Source: CAXBMB01 sp963976695 | GTDB taxonomy: Bacteria > Pseudomonadota > Alphaproteobacteria > Kiloniellales > DSM-21159 | Direction: 5' to 3' | Assembly (NCBI GenBank): GCA_963976695.1 | Contig: CAXBMB010000053.1 | Coordinates: forward strand, 1 to 25,417 | DNA: 25,417 bases | Program-made: the position numbers and the translations under genes | Shown: piece by piece, positions 1 through 7,524 of the stretch | Layout of the letters: every line of letters starts with the position of its first letter | Numbering within the stretch: position 1 is the stretch's first letter | The notes under the pieces: model-generated | Databases searched by the model: none | The model's input: the letters and a program-made list of their open reading frames with translations, nothing else | What the model was told of the DNA's origin: nothing

Positions 1-1579
1 CGGGTTTGGTCGGTTCGGCCGAGGCGGCCTTCGCCCCAGCGGGCGCTGCCGGACTTGTCACCGCGCCCGGCGGTGCGTCGACCACCGCCTCGGCGCAACC
101 ATCGCCGAACTCGATCGTCAGGGCCTGGCCGGGCAACAGCTGTGCGGCCTTGGTAACCAGGGCATCGGCCGAATGCACCATGGCAAAGCCCCGCCGCAGG
201 ACATTCCTATAGGAAAGCGAGTCCAGCAACCGCAGGGTTTCGGCCAGTTGATCCCCGGCCTGCCGCTGACGCCGGGCGATCGCCGGATCAAGCCGCTCGC
301 GCCAGGCCTCCAGTGTTTGCCCGGCAAAGGCCAATTCCCGTTCCGGCGGCCGCGGCGTCAAGCTGGCGAGCTGGCGGGCCAGATCGCGCAGCTGCCCCTT
401 TCCGGCCAAGGCCAGGCGTTCGCCAAGCGACAGCAGCCCCTGCGCCGTTGCGCTCAACTGTTGCCGGGGATGGGGCAGGCGCGCGCCCAATTCAGCGACC
501 CGGGCCTGGCGCTGTTCCAGCCCGCGTCCGATGGCCAGATGCAGCCGCTCGGCGCGGTCATCCAGCAACTGGGTCTTTTCCCCGAGCAGCCGCAGCGGAT
601 CGGGCAGTCCCCGCCCCAGCCCGGTCACCTCGCTGCGCCGCTCGGTCAACAGCCGAGACAGACCGCTGGACAGGCGACGCTCCATATCCAGAACCACGGC
701 CCGCAGCTCGGCGCGCACCGGCACAGCCATTTCCGCCGCCGCCGTGGGGGTGGGGGCGCGGCGGTCGGAAACGAAGTCGATCAAGGTGGTGTCGGTCTCA
801 TGACCGACGGCGGAGATAAGCGGGATATCCGAGGCCGCGGCCGCCCGCGCCACCACCTCTTCATTGAACGACCAGAGATCCTCCAAGGCGCCGCCGCCGC
901 GCGCCACGATCAACACATCGGGCCGGGGCAGCGGGGCGTCGACGGCAAGCCGGTTAAACCCCTCGATGGCCCGCGCCACTTGCTCGGCCGCGCCCTCGCC
1001 CTGCACCAGAACCGGCCAGACCAGCACCCGACGCGGGAAGCGGTCTTCCAGACGATGCAGGATATCCCGGATCACCGCGCCGGTCGGCGAGGTGATCACG
1101 CCAATCACTTCCGGCAGGTAGGGCAGCGGTTTCTTGCGCGCCGGATCGAACAGCCCTTCGGCGGCCAGCTTGCGCTTGCGGTCTTCCAGCAGTTTTAACA
1201 GCGCCCCCTCACCCGCCAGCTCCAGCGCGTCGATGACGATCTGATACTTGGAGCGACCGGGATAGGAGGTGATCCGACCGGTGGCGATCACCTCCATGCC
1301 ATCCTCGGGCCGCAAGGCCAGCCGCTGGGCGACCCCTTTCCAGCAGACCCCGTCAATGGCCGCATCGGCGTCTTTCAAGGTCATATAGAGATGGCCCGAG
1401 GCGGCCCGCTTGAAGCCGGAAATTTCGCCGCGAATCCGCACCCGGTCGAATGAGGTTTCCAGCGTCCGCTTGATGGCGCGGCTGATCTCAGAAATCGAGA
1501 ATTCGGGCAGGTTGCCCGACGTGGGCGGCGCGCCGGCTGGGGTCGGAGCGGAAGCAGGCGGGGAAAAATAATCAGTCAT
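1..1579 (-). CDS. xseA: Exodeoxyribonuclease VII large subunit (3' end cut by window edge)
   Basis: Large subunit of exonuclease VII, which with XseB degrades single-stranded DNA from both ends in repair and recombination. The ATG at 1579 gives MTDYFSPPAS, a Pro/Ala-rich leader of about 25 residues, then the N-terminal OB-fold (ISEISRAIKRTLE...VRIRGEISGFKRAASGHLYMTLKD). The catalytic large-subunit domain follows, with hallmark stretches GVITSPTGAVIRDI, DVLIVARGGGALEDLWSFNEE and SAVGHETDTTLIDF, then a helical region and the C-terminal GFAMVHSADALV segment. About 526 codons lie in the window with no stop, so only a short Ala/Pro-rich tail is missing at base 1. It is divergent from purD across 186 bp. 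The family assignment is secure; the exact C-terminus cannot be seen. Confidence 0.96.
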   Translation of the reverse strand, partial: MTDYFSPPASAPTPAGAPPTSGNLPEFSISEISRAIKRTLETSFDRVRIRGEISGFKRAASGHLYMTLKDADAAIDGVCWKGVAQRLALRPEDGMEVIATGRITSYPGRSKYQIVIDALELAGEGALLKLLEDRKRKLAAEGLFDPARKKPLPYLPEVIGVITSPTGAVIRDILHRLEDRFPRRVLVWPVLVQGEGAAEQVARAIEGFNRLAVDAPLPRPDVLIVARGGGALEDLWSFNEEVVARAAAASDIPLISAVGHETDTTLIDFVSDRRAPTPTAAAEMAVPVRAELRAVVLDMERRLSSGLSRLLTERRSEVTGLGRGLPDPLRLLGEKTQLLDDRAERLHLAIGRGLEQRQARVAELGARLPHPRQQLSATAQGLLSLGERLALAGKGQLRDLARQLASLTPRPPERELAFAGQTLEAWRERLDPAIARRQRQAGDQLAETLRLLDSLSYRNVLRRGFAMVHSADALVTKAAQLLPGQALTIEFGDGCAEAVVDAPPGAVTSPAAPAGAKAASAEPTKP

Positions 1580-1765
1580 CGTCAAAGTCTCGTTGATCTT
1601 TGCGGCGCGGGCAACGCCAACCATAGCCGAGCCCGCGTCAATCCGAAACCACCGGGCGAGCGGGCGGGGCAAAAGGCAGCGCGCTGAACCATTGCTCCGG
1701 CGCGATGATGAGGCCATAACAGCGGCTGAAGATATCTGCGCAGATTTTTGATTGAGGTTTTCCCC
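1580..1765. promoter_or_regulatory. Divergent xseA/purD intergenic region with a 12-bp palindrome
   Basis: This 186-bp gap must hold the promoters for both flanking genes. Just upstream of the purD ribosome binding site (GAGG, 1754-1757) lies a perfect 12-bp palindrome, ATCTGCGCAGAT (1734-1745). It overlaps an 8-bp palindrome AGATATCT (1730-1737). The position fits an operator or the -10/TSS area of purD, but no regulator can be named and no convincing -35/-10 pair was identified. Confidence 0.35.
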
Positions 1766-3052
1766 ATGAAGATCCTGGTGGTCGGCGGCGGTGGTCGCGA
1801 ACATGCCCTTTGTTGGACCCTGGCGGCCTCGCCCGACTGCGAGGCGCTGTACTGCGCGCCGGGCAACGCCGGTATCGCCGAGCAGGCCACCTGCGTGCCG
1901 ATCGACGCCGAGGATGTGGACGGCCTGGTCGCCTTCGCCACCCAGAACGCCATCGACCTGGTCGTCGTCGGGCCGGAGGGGCCGCTGGTGCTGGGGCTGG
2001 TTGACCGCCTGCAGGCTGCGGGCATTCTGGCCTTTGGCCCCTCTCAGGCCGCCGCCCGCCTGGAAGGCTCCAAGGGCTTTATGAAGGACATCTGCGCCAA
2101 GTACGCCATCCCCACCGCCGGCTATCAGCGCTTCACCGATCCGATTGCGGCCAAGGATTTCGCCAGGCAACTGGGCGCGCCGGTGGTGGTGAAAACCGAC
2201 GGTCTGGCGGCCGGCAAGGGCGTGACCGTCGCCATGACGCTTGCGGAGGCCGAGGGCGCGATTGACGAAGCCCTGGTTGGCGCCCGCTTTGGCGCAGCAG
2301 GCAGTGAAGTGATTGTCGAAGAGTTCCTGCAGGGCGAGGAGGTCAGCCTGTTCGGCCTGTGCGACGGCAAGCAGGCCCTGCTGCTGCCCTCGGTGCAGGA
2401 TCACAAGCGGGTCCATGACGGCGATCAGGGCCCCAACACCGGCGGCATGGGGGCCTACAGTCCGGCCCCGATTCTGACCCCGGAAATCGCCACGCGGGCC
2501 CGCGTGGAAACCATCGAGCGCTGCCTGGCGGCGATGACCGCCGAGGGCTGCCCCTATATCGGCATCCTGTTCGCCGGTTTGATGATCGCGCCCGATGGCG
2601 GCGTCAAGTTGATCGAATACAACGTGCGCTTCGGCGATCCCGAGTGCCAGGTGCTGCTGGCGCGGCTGGATAGCGACCTGCTACCGGTGCTGGTCGCCGC
2701 CGCTCAGGGGAATCTCGGCGATCACACGCTGAAATTCAGCGATGAAAAGGCCCTGGTGGTGGTTTTGGCGGCGGAGGGATATCCCGGCAGCTACCGGAAG
2801 AACACGGTGATCGAGGGCCTGCCCGACGCCAGCGCAACCGACAAGCTGACCATCTTCCACGCCGGAACCAGCCGTTCGGACCGGGGCGATCTGACCGCGA
2901 CCGGCGGACGGGTTCTCGGCGTAACGGCGATGGGCGACAGCGTGTCTCAAGCCCAGGAACGGGCCTATACGGCGATCGACAAGATTCACTGGCCCGAGGG
3001 ATTTTGCCGCCGCGACATCGGCTGGCGCGCCATTCAACGCGAAAAGGCCTAG
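1766..3052 (+). CDS. purD: Phosphoribosylamine-glycine ligase (GAR synthetase)
   Basis: Second step of de novo purine synthesis: ATP-dependent ligation of glycine to 5-phosphoribosylamine in the cytoplasm. The 428-residue product is family-typical. It begins MKILVVGGGGREHALCW (N-domain glycine-rich loop, residues 5-14). The ATP-grasp region follows, with KTDGLAAGKGVTVA, VEEFLQGEEVSLF and DGDQGPNTGGMGAYSP, and then the metal-binding stretch IEYNVRFGDPECQ. The ATG at 1766 is chosen because GAGG lies 8 bases upstream and homology starts there; an in-frame TTG at 1748 would add six unconserved residues. It is convergent with tadA, with a 52-bp gap lacking a clear terminator. No purine operon partner is adjacent. 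Confidence 0.98.
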   Translation: MKILVVGGGGREHALCWTLAASPDCEALYCAPGNAGIAEQATCVPIDAEDVDGLVAFATQNAIDLVVVGPEGPLVLGLVDRLQAAGILAFGPSQAAARLEGSKGFMKDICAKYAIPTAGYQRFTDPIAAKDFARQLGAPVVVKTDGLAAGKGVTVAMTLAEAEGAIDEALVGARFGAAGSEVIVEEFLQGEEVSLFGLCDGKQALLLPSVQDHKRVHDGDQGPNTGGMGAYSPAPILTPEIATRARVETIERCLAAMTAEGCPYIGILFAGLMIAPDGGVKLIEYNVRFGDPECQVLLARLDSDLLPVLVAAAQGNLGDHTLKFSDEKALVVVLAAEGYPGSYRKNTVIEGLPDASATDKLTIFHAGTSRSDRGDLTATGGRVLGVTAMGDSVSQAQERAYTAIDKIHWPEGFCRRDIGWRAIQREKA

Positions 3053-3104
3053 CGGACGTTAGGCGGTGATCGACGGCGAAAGCAGCGCGGCGCACCGACC
3101 GGCC

Positions 3105-3563
3105 CTAGCGGCGGGCCTGGAAAAATTCCCGCAGCAGGGCGCCGCAGGCCTGCTCCATGATGCCGCCGACGACCTCGGGGGCATGATGGCAGGTGGCGCG
3201 CTCGAAGATCCGCGCGCCGTGATCAACGCCGCCGCCCTTGGGGTCGTAGGCGCCAAAGACCAGGCGCCGCAGCCGCGCAAAGGCGATGGCTTGGGCGCAC
3301 ATCGCACAGGGCTCCAGGGTCACATAGAGATCGCAATCGGGCAGTCGCGGGTCGCCGCGCAGTTCAGCCCCCCGGCGCAAGGCCAGAATCTCGGCGTGGG
3401 CGGTGGGATCGGGCCGCATTTCCACCTCGTTGTGAGCCTGGGCGAGAATTTTCCCGCTGGCCGCCTCCACCAGAACCGCGCCGACAGGAACCTCCCGCCG
3501 GGCGAAGGCGGCGCGCGCCTGGGCCAGGGCCAGCGGCATGAAGGGCGAGGTCAAGCAGGTCAT
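3105..3563 (-). CDS. tadA: tRNA-specific adenosine deaminase
   Basis: Deaminates adenosine-34 to inosine in the anticodon of tRNA-Arg(ACG), allowing one tRNA to read several CGN codons. The 152-residue protein has the cytidine/deoxycytidylate deaminase fold. HAE (His56, catalytic Glu58) and PCAMC (Cys86, Cys89) supply the zinc site, and VPVGAVLVE and TLEPCAMCAQAI are family landmarks. The ATG at 3563 is preferred because AGGAAG lies 4 bases upstream; that ribosome binding site would fall inside the coding sequence if the ATG at 3578 were used. It is divergent from the DUF3775 gene. A generic nucleoside deaminase is the alternative, but length and motifs favour TadA. Confidence 0.93.
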   Translation of the reverse strand: MTCLTSPFMPLALAQARAAFARREVPVGAVLVEAASGKILAQAHNEVEMRPDPTAHAEILALRRGAELRGDPRLPDCDLYVTLEPCAMCAQAIAFARLRRLVFGAYDPKGGGVDHGARIFERATCHHAPEVVGGIMEQACGALLREFFQARR

Positions 3564-3695
3564 GGTTCTTCCTATCATCGCGCGCCGCCGCAGACCAGCG
3601 GTCGCCGGACCGTTTGCGCTAGGTCAACGCCAAGCAGGCTTGTCTATCGCAGTATTCTCATTGAAGATAGAACAGGCTGTTTGTTGGAGGCCTCC

Positions 3696-4115
3696 ATGAT
3701 GCTTTCTCTCGACCCAGATAAGGTATCCTACATCATCACCTTGATGCGCGAGCGCAGCGAAGGTGACCTGCTGGACGCGTCAAACCCGGAAAATGGGCTT
3801 GATCGCGACGGCGACTTCGATCTGGCGCACGAGGAAGCCTTCGACGAGTTGGACGACCATGTCTCGCCGGACAATGAAGGCGGCGACGAACTGGAAACCT
3901 TCATCAACGAGTTGGCCGAGGACGAACAGATCGAACTGGTTGCCCTTGTTTGGATCGGCCGAAACGACTATGACGCTGACGAATGGAGCGATGCCATCGA
4001 AGCCGCTGAAGAGCGCTATAATGGTCAAACAGCCCCTTATCTGATCGGGATGCCGCGCTTGGCTGATTATTTGGAAGAAGGCTTGGAAGCTTTCGGCCAC
4101 AGCTACGACGGCTAA
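3696..4115 (+). CDS. DUF3775 family protein
   Basis: A 139-residue acidic protein of a conserved alphaproteobacterial family of unknown function. It opens MMLSLDPDKVSYIITLMRE, continues through an Asp/Glu-rich middle, and has the family-like stretch ELVALVWIGRNDYDADEW with a C-terminal YLIGMPRLADYLEEGLEAFG helix. There is no signal peptide or membrane segment, so it is probably cytoplasmic. GGAGG at 3686-3690 serves ATG 3696 (5-base spacing) or ATG 3699 (8-base spacing); the two starts differ by one Met. The ribosome binding site sits in a self-complementary GGAGGCCTCC. It shares strand with the pseudouridine synthase gene 63 bp downstream, but no functional link is known. Function cannot be assigned. 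Confidence 0.85.
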   Translation: MMLSLDPDKVSYIITLMRERSEGDLLDASNPENGLDRDGDFDLAHEEAFDELDDHVSPDNEGGDELETFINELAEDEQIELVALVWIGRNDYDADEWSDAIEAAEERYNGQTAPYLIGMPRLADYLEEGLEAFGHSYDG

Positions 4116-4178
4116 CGGGGGCCGCAGTGGACGGCCCGCCGCAGCCCGGCCTTCCAGCCGTCGAAAGCCCCAAAGCCA

Positions 4179-5408
4179 GTGACCCAAAAACACACCTCAC
4201 CTGACCCTCTTGACGCCGACAGTGGCGCGGCTTCCTCCTGGGAGGGCGAGCGCATTGCCAAGATCATCGCCCGCTCGGGAATCTGTTCGCGCCGCGACGC
4301 CGAGGCCTTTATCAATCAAGGGCGGGTCGAGTTGGACGGCCAGACGGTTGAAACCCCGGCAACCAAGGTGCGGCCCGACCAGGTCATTACCCTGGACGGC
4401 GAAGCGCTGCCGACGCGCGAGCCCGCCCGGCTGTGGCGGCTCTACAAACCCAAAGGCGTCCTGACCACGGCATTCGATCCGGAAGGGCGGCCGACGATCT
4501 ACAACATCCTGCCCGAGGACCTGCCCCGCGCCATGCCGGTGGGCCGTCTGGACATGTCTTCCGAGGGGCTGCTGCTGCTGACCAACGACGGCGAACTGAA
4601 ACGACGTTTGGAGCTGCCGCAGACCGGCTGGATCCGCCGCTATCGGGTGCGGGTCTATGGCCGGGTGGACGAAAGGGCGCTGCGCGACCTGGCCAAGGGC
4701 ATCACCGTCGATGGCATCAAGTATGGCCCGATCGAAGCACGCCTGGACAAGAGCGAGACCAGCAACTCCTGGCTGACCGTGGCGCTGCGCGAAGGCAAAA
4801 ACCGCGAGGTGCGGCGGATCTGCGAACAGCTGGGCCTAACCGTCAACCGCTTGATGCGCATTTCCTTCGGCCCCTTCGTGCTGGGGTCGCTAAAGCCCGG
4901 CGATCTGGAGGAGGTTCTCCAGAAAACCCTGAAGGAGCAATTGGGCGACGGCGAAAAGGCCAAGAAGAAAGCCGCGCAAAGCCCGCGCACCCCGGACCAA
5001 CGCAACCCGCAGGCCAGCAGCCCCAAGCGATCCAAGGCGCCCCAGGCGCCGCGACATTTCACCAAGGACACCCGGCCGCTCGACGAAGACGGCAACCCGA
5101 TTGACAGTCGCCCGGCCCCGGAAGCCAAACCCGCCGGCGCGCCCAAGACCGGAAAATCCGCCGCCAGCGAGGCCGCGCCGGAACCCCGGGGCCGTCACGC
5201 CCGCAACCGCCAGAACGACAAGGCCGAGCGCGACAGAAAAGACAAGGGCCATCCCGCTGGCAAGCCGCGCGCAACCGGATACAGCGGCAAGGCAGGCGGC
5301 AAACCAGGCGGCAAGGCAGGCCCAAAGCCGGCGGCTGGGAAAGTCGGCAAGAAATCCGCATCGGCGCGCGCAACCGGCGGAGGACGCGGTGCGGATCGTC
5401 GCCGGTAA
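4179..5408 (+). CDS. rluB: Pseudouridine synthase, RluB/RsuA-type, with long basic tail
   Basis: Isomerises uridine to pseudouridine in rRNA; the RluB type acts on 23S helix 80. Residues 24-70 form an S4 RNA-binding domain (RIAKIIARSGICSRRDAEAFI). The catalytic domain follows, with MPVGRLDMSSEGLLLLTNDG (catalytic Asp125) and LREGKNREVRRICEQLGL. From about residue 255 to 409 the protein becomes a low-complexity Lys/Arg/Pro/Ala/Gly tail, including GGKPGGKAG repeats, likely a disordered RNA-binding extension. The start is GTG 4179: the upstream in-frame stop is the DUF3775 TAA at 4113 and no ATG intervenes. The Shine-Dalgarno is weak. The 3' end overlaps rsmD by 20 bases. RluB is the best subfamily match; RsuA/RluE-type specificity cannot be fully excluded. 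Confidence 0.92.
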   Translation: MTQKHTSPDPLDADSGAASSWEGERIAKIIARSGICSRRDAEAFINQGRVELDGQTVETPATKVRPDQVITLDGEALPTREPARLWRLYKPKGVLTTAFDPEGRPTIYNILPEDLPRAMPVGRLDMSSEGLLLLTNDGELKRRLELPQTGWIRRYRVRVYGRVDERALRDLAKGITVDGIKYGPIEARLDKSETSNSWLTVALREGKNREVRRICEQLGLTVNRLMRISFGPFVLGSLKPGDLEEVLQKTLKEQLGDGEKAKKKAAQSPRTPDQRNPQASSPKRSKAPQAPRHFTKDTRPLDEDGNPIDSRPAPEAKPAGAPKTGKSAASEAAPEPRGRHARNRQNDKAERDRKDKGHPAGKPRATGYSGKAGGKPGGKAGPKPAAGKVGKKSASARATGGGRGADRRR

Positions 5409-5952
5409 ATACCGCGGACGCAGGCTGAACGCCCCCGAGGGCCGCGACACCCGCCCGACCAGCGACCGGGCCCGCGAGGCGCTGTTCAACATTCTTGCCG
5501 GTGGCCGCTACAGCGCCGGCGTTTCACCGATTCCCGGCGCCCAGGTGCTCGACGCCTTCGCCGGCACCGGGGCGCTCGGCCTGGAAGCGCTGTCGCGCGG
5601 CGCCGAGCATATCTTTTTCATCGAACAGGCGGCCCCGGCCCTGCAGGCGCTGCGCGCCAATATCAAGGCCTTGGCGGCGCAAGCCGCTTGCCGGCTGCTG
5701 GCAAGCGACGTGCTGCATCCGCCGCCCAGCCCGCGCGGCCCGATGGACCTGGTGCTGCTGGACCCCCCCTATGACAAGGGGCTGTTGACGCCGGCGCTGG
5801 CGGCGCTGGCCGACAAAGGTTGGATCGGCGCGCGGACCTTGGTTGTCGCCGAGGTGATGCAACGCGAGGAAACCGTTCTCCCGGAGGGGTTCACGCTGCT
5901 AGAGGCCCGTCGCTACGGCAAGGCCAAGCTGCTGCTGTCGAGGCTGGGGTAG
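5389..5952 (+). CDS. rsmD: 16S rRNA (guanine966-N2)-methyltransferase
   Basis: Methylates G966 of 16S rRNA using S-adenosylmethionine. The 187-residue protein starts VRIVAGKYRGRRLNAPEG, the canonical RsmD N-terminus. It has the SAM-binding motif LDAFAGTGALGLEALSRGA (from residue 54) and the catalytic N6/N2-methyltransferase motif DPPY (residues 125-128). GTG at 5389 is chosen because GGAGG at 5379-5383 is ideally spaced and the conserved RIVAG start follows directly. Longer upstream reading in this frame runs through the basic tail of the preceding gene and is not conserved. It overlaps the upstream pseudouridine synthase by 20 bases, so the two rRNA modifiers are probably co-transcribed and translationally coupled. 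Confidence 0.95.
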   Translation: MRIVAGKYRGRRLNAPEGRDTRPTSDRAREALFNILAGGRYSAGVSPIPGAQVLDAFAGTGALGLEALSRGAEHIFFIEQAAPALQALRANIKALAAQAACRLLASDVLHPPPSPRGPMDLVLLDPPYDKGLLTPALAALADKGWIGARTLVVAEVMQREETVLPEGFTLLEARRYGKAKLLLSRLG

Positions 5953-5975
5953 CTCTTTCTCCCAAACAACGGAAA

Positions 5976-6001
5976 GCCCCGCGCCTTTTCAAGCGCGGGG
6001 C
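5976..6001. terminator. Hairpin between rsmD and hpf, probably bidirectional
   Basis: A perfect 9-bp GC-rich stem, GCCCCGCGC (5976-5984) with GCGCGGGGC (5993-6001), encloses an 8-base loop 24 bases after the rsmD stop. On plus there is no T-run after the stem. On minus it is followed by TTTCC, so it may better serve the hpf transcript, which ends 100 bases away. A second weaker bulged stem, CTCT-T-GGCGGG (6042-6052) with CCCGCCAGAG (6070-6079), lies closer to hpf. Confidence 0.55.
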
Positions 6002-6101
6002 GGTCAGCAGCGACAAACGTGGGATCGGTCTCTCGACCCTGCTCTTGGCGGGTCAGTCGCCACAGGATCCCCGCCAGAGGGTCCCCGCGAGGTGATTGGG
6101 G

Positions 6102-6455
6102 TTAAGCGGTGGCGTGGCCTTTGACTTCGCCGCGCATCTTCTGGCCCAGATCTTCGAGCTGCCGGGTCGCCGCCTTGAAGGCATCCCGAATGGCGATATG
6201 GATATCTTCATGCCTCGGGTCGGATTTCTTGGCCTTGTCGACGATCACCGTTCGTGACGGCGGCAGTCGCAATTCTATATGAATTTCATAGATATTGCCT
6301 CGCGGGGAATGTCGATGCGGCGCCTCAATCGTGACGCGACAGGAAGACAGGCGACCCGTAAAGCGCTCTAGCTTTTTCGCCTCGTCGGAGATTTTGCTCT
6401 CGACGGCTTCACTGCGGTCCATATTCTTGAAATTAACTTCGAGAGGCAGCTGCAT
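6102..6455 (-). CDS. HPF/RaiA-family ribosome-associated protein (short form)
   Basis: Predicted ribosome hibernation or stress factor of the S30AE fold, which binds the 30S decoding region and silences ribosomes in slow growth. The 117 residues carry the family pattern MQLPLEVNFKNMDRSEAVESKI...KLERFTGRLSSCRVTIEAPH and EDIHIAIRDAFKAATRQLEDLGQK. The ATG at 6455 has AGGAGG 7 bases upstream. Many alphaproteobacterial relatives are longer, with either a dimerisation domain or a cold-shock domain after the point where this one stops (MRGEVKGHATA). This is therefore a stand-alone S30AE domain. There is no rpoN or ptsN neighbour, unlike many hpf loci. Its upstream region is rich in repeats and hairpins. 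Confidence 0.88.
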   Translation of the reverse strand: MQLPLEVNFKNMDRSEAVESKISDEAKKLERFTGRLSSCRVTIEAPHRHSPRGNIYEIHIELRLPPSRTVIVDKAKKSDPRHEDIHIAIRDAFKAATRQLEDLGQKMRGEVKGHATA

Positions 6456-6964
6456 AATATGTCCTCCTAGGGAGTTACCGGGCCGATCCGGCCCTTACCG
6501 TGATAGGGCAATCTCGCAACAGAAAAATCTGTCGCCCTATCCTTTCCATCAACGATCAACTCTCATCAACGACCAACCCTGCTCTGCGCGGAACACCCGC
6601 CCTCTGCGCCGCTTGGTCGCCAGCCTCGGAGATTTTTCTCCAACGCTGTCTTTAGCAAGTGGGCGGTTCAGATCAGGGTTCAAGTGACGCGACCGTCGCG
6701 ACTTGCATCCATGCTAGACAGGCCCTCCCCCCGCCGTCGAACAGTTTTTCCTTAACAGCCTGTGAAAAAATGATTTTCACGGCGGGGCGGCCCGGCGCCC
6801 GCGCCGCATTGCGACCGCTTGCCACAGACAAGGTATTTTCGTGACTTTCCATAAGCTTAGGCAGCAGGCCGCCGCGCTCTCCGCGCGCCCGGCAAATCGC
6901 CCACGAGCGGCGGCTTGACGGCGGAGCCAAAGCGCCACGCCGTTGTTTTTTCGTCGCGCGCAAG
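6456..6964. promoter_or_regulatory. 509-bp non-coding region upstream of hpf, with hairpins and repeats
   Basis: No credible gene lies between hpf and lrp. In hpf sense, the region nearest the start holds a GGGCCG-ATC-CGGCCC hairpin (6480-6494). Next comes a nested inverted repeat with an outer stem GATAGGGC/GCCCTATC (6502-6509, 6534-6541) and an inner stem ACAGA/TCTGT. Beyond it is a 14-bp direct repeat, CATCAACGAYCAAC, at 6547-6560 and 6564-6577. Further out, at 6729-6787, is a second nested inverted-repeat cluster. These are seen directly; their regulatory role is inferred. Confidence 0.5.
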
Positions 6965-7444
6965 CTAGCCGGCCGGCAGGTCGCGCGGCTTGAGGTCCAG
7001 CGCCGTGCTCTCCTTTGGCGAGGACAGCGCGATCATCGTGCTGGTCCGCACCACGCCGGTCAGGGACTTCAAACCTTGCGTCAGGATTTCCTCCAGCTCG
7101 GCCGTCGATGCGGTGCGTATCTTCAGCAGGTAGTTGTAGTCGCCGGTGACATGATGACACTCCTGCACCGCCAGGGAGCTGCGCACCGCCTTTTTAAACG
7201 GCGCCTCATGCTCGGGCCGTTCCAACTGCACCAGCACAAAGGCGCAGAGATCCATGCCCACCTTGGCCGGCGCCAGCCGCGCCTCATAGGCGCGGATCAC
7301 CCCGCTGTCGCGCAGCTTGTGCAGCCGCTCGTTGACCGCCGACACCGACAGGCCGACCTGGCGGCCGATTTCGGCGTTGGTCAGCTTGGCGTCGCGTTGA
7401 ATAAGCGAAAGGATTTTCCGGTCATTCTCTGATAAATCAGACAT
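6965..7444 (-). CDS. Lrp/AsnC-family transcriptional regulator
   Basis: DNA-binding regulator of the leucine-responsive/AsnC class, typically sensing an amino acid. The 159 residues comprise an N-terminal winged helix-turn-helix (LSENDRKILSLIQRDAKLTNAEIGRQVGLSVSAVNERLHKLRDSGVI, about 4-50) and a C-terminal RAM ligand-binding/oligomerisation domain (CAFVLVQLE, VTGDYNYLLKI, GVVRTSTMIAL). Divergent pairing with a LysE-type exporter is a classic arrangement: the regulator usually controls the exporter in response to the exported amino acid. The ATG at 7444 has only a poor purine-rich ribosome binding site. A perfect minus-strand TATAAT (7490-7485) could be its -10. The effector cannot be named. 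Confidence 0.92.
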   Translation of the reverse strand: MSDLSENDRKILSLIQRDAKLTNAEIGRQVGLSVSAVNERLHKLRDSGVIRAYEARLAPAKVGMDLCAFVLVQLERPEHEAPFKKAVRSSLAVQECHHVTGDYNYLLKIRTASTAELEEILTQGLKSLTGVVRTSTMIALSSPKESTALDLKPRDLPAG

Positions 7445-7524
7445 TTTTCTTGACTTTTCGGCTATTTTTCGGAATTTATCCCATATTATAACGAAATATC
7501 AGGAAAATATAGGGTTTTATCATC
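7445..7524. promoter_or_regulatory. AT-rich lrp/lysE divergent promoter-operator
   Basis: The 80-bp gap is strikingly AT-rich against its GC-rich surroundings, as expected for an Lrp-type operator. It contains TATAAT on minus (7490-7485), a TTGACT on plus (7450-7455), and a direct repeat TTTTCGG at 7455-7461 and 7466-7472, exactly 11 bp apart (one helical turn). A single regulator dimer or octamer could control both genes from here. Confidence 0.5.

Noticed and set aside
173..1198. 341-codon plus-strand open frame opposite xseA
   Set aside because: The minus strand encodes clear XseA motifs throughout. The plus translation is an Arg/Gln/Pro-rich shadow.
3066..3695. Upstream extension of the DUF3775 frame
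   Set aside because: It is the antisense shadow of tadA; homology and a GGAGG site start the real gene at 3696.
6659..6963. Short open frames in the hpf-lrp gap
   Set aside because: No ribosome binding site, no recognised family, and the frames overlap inverted repeats.
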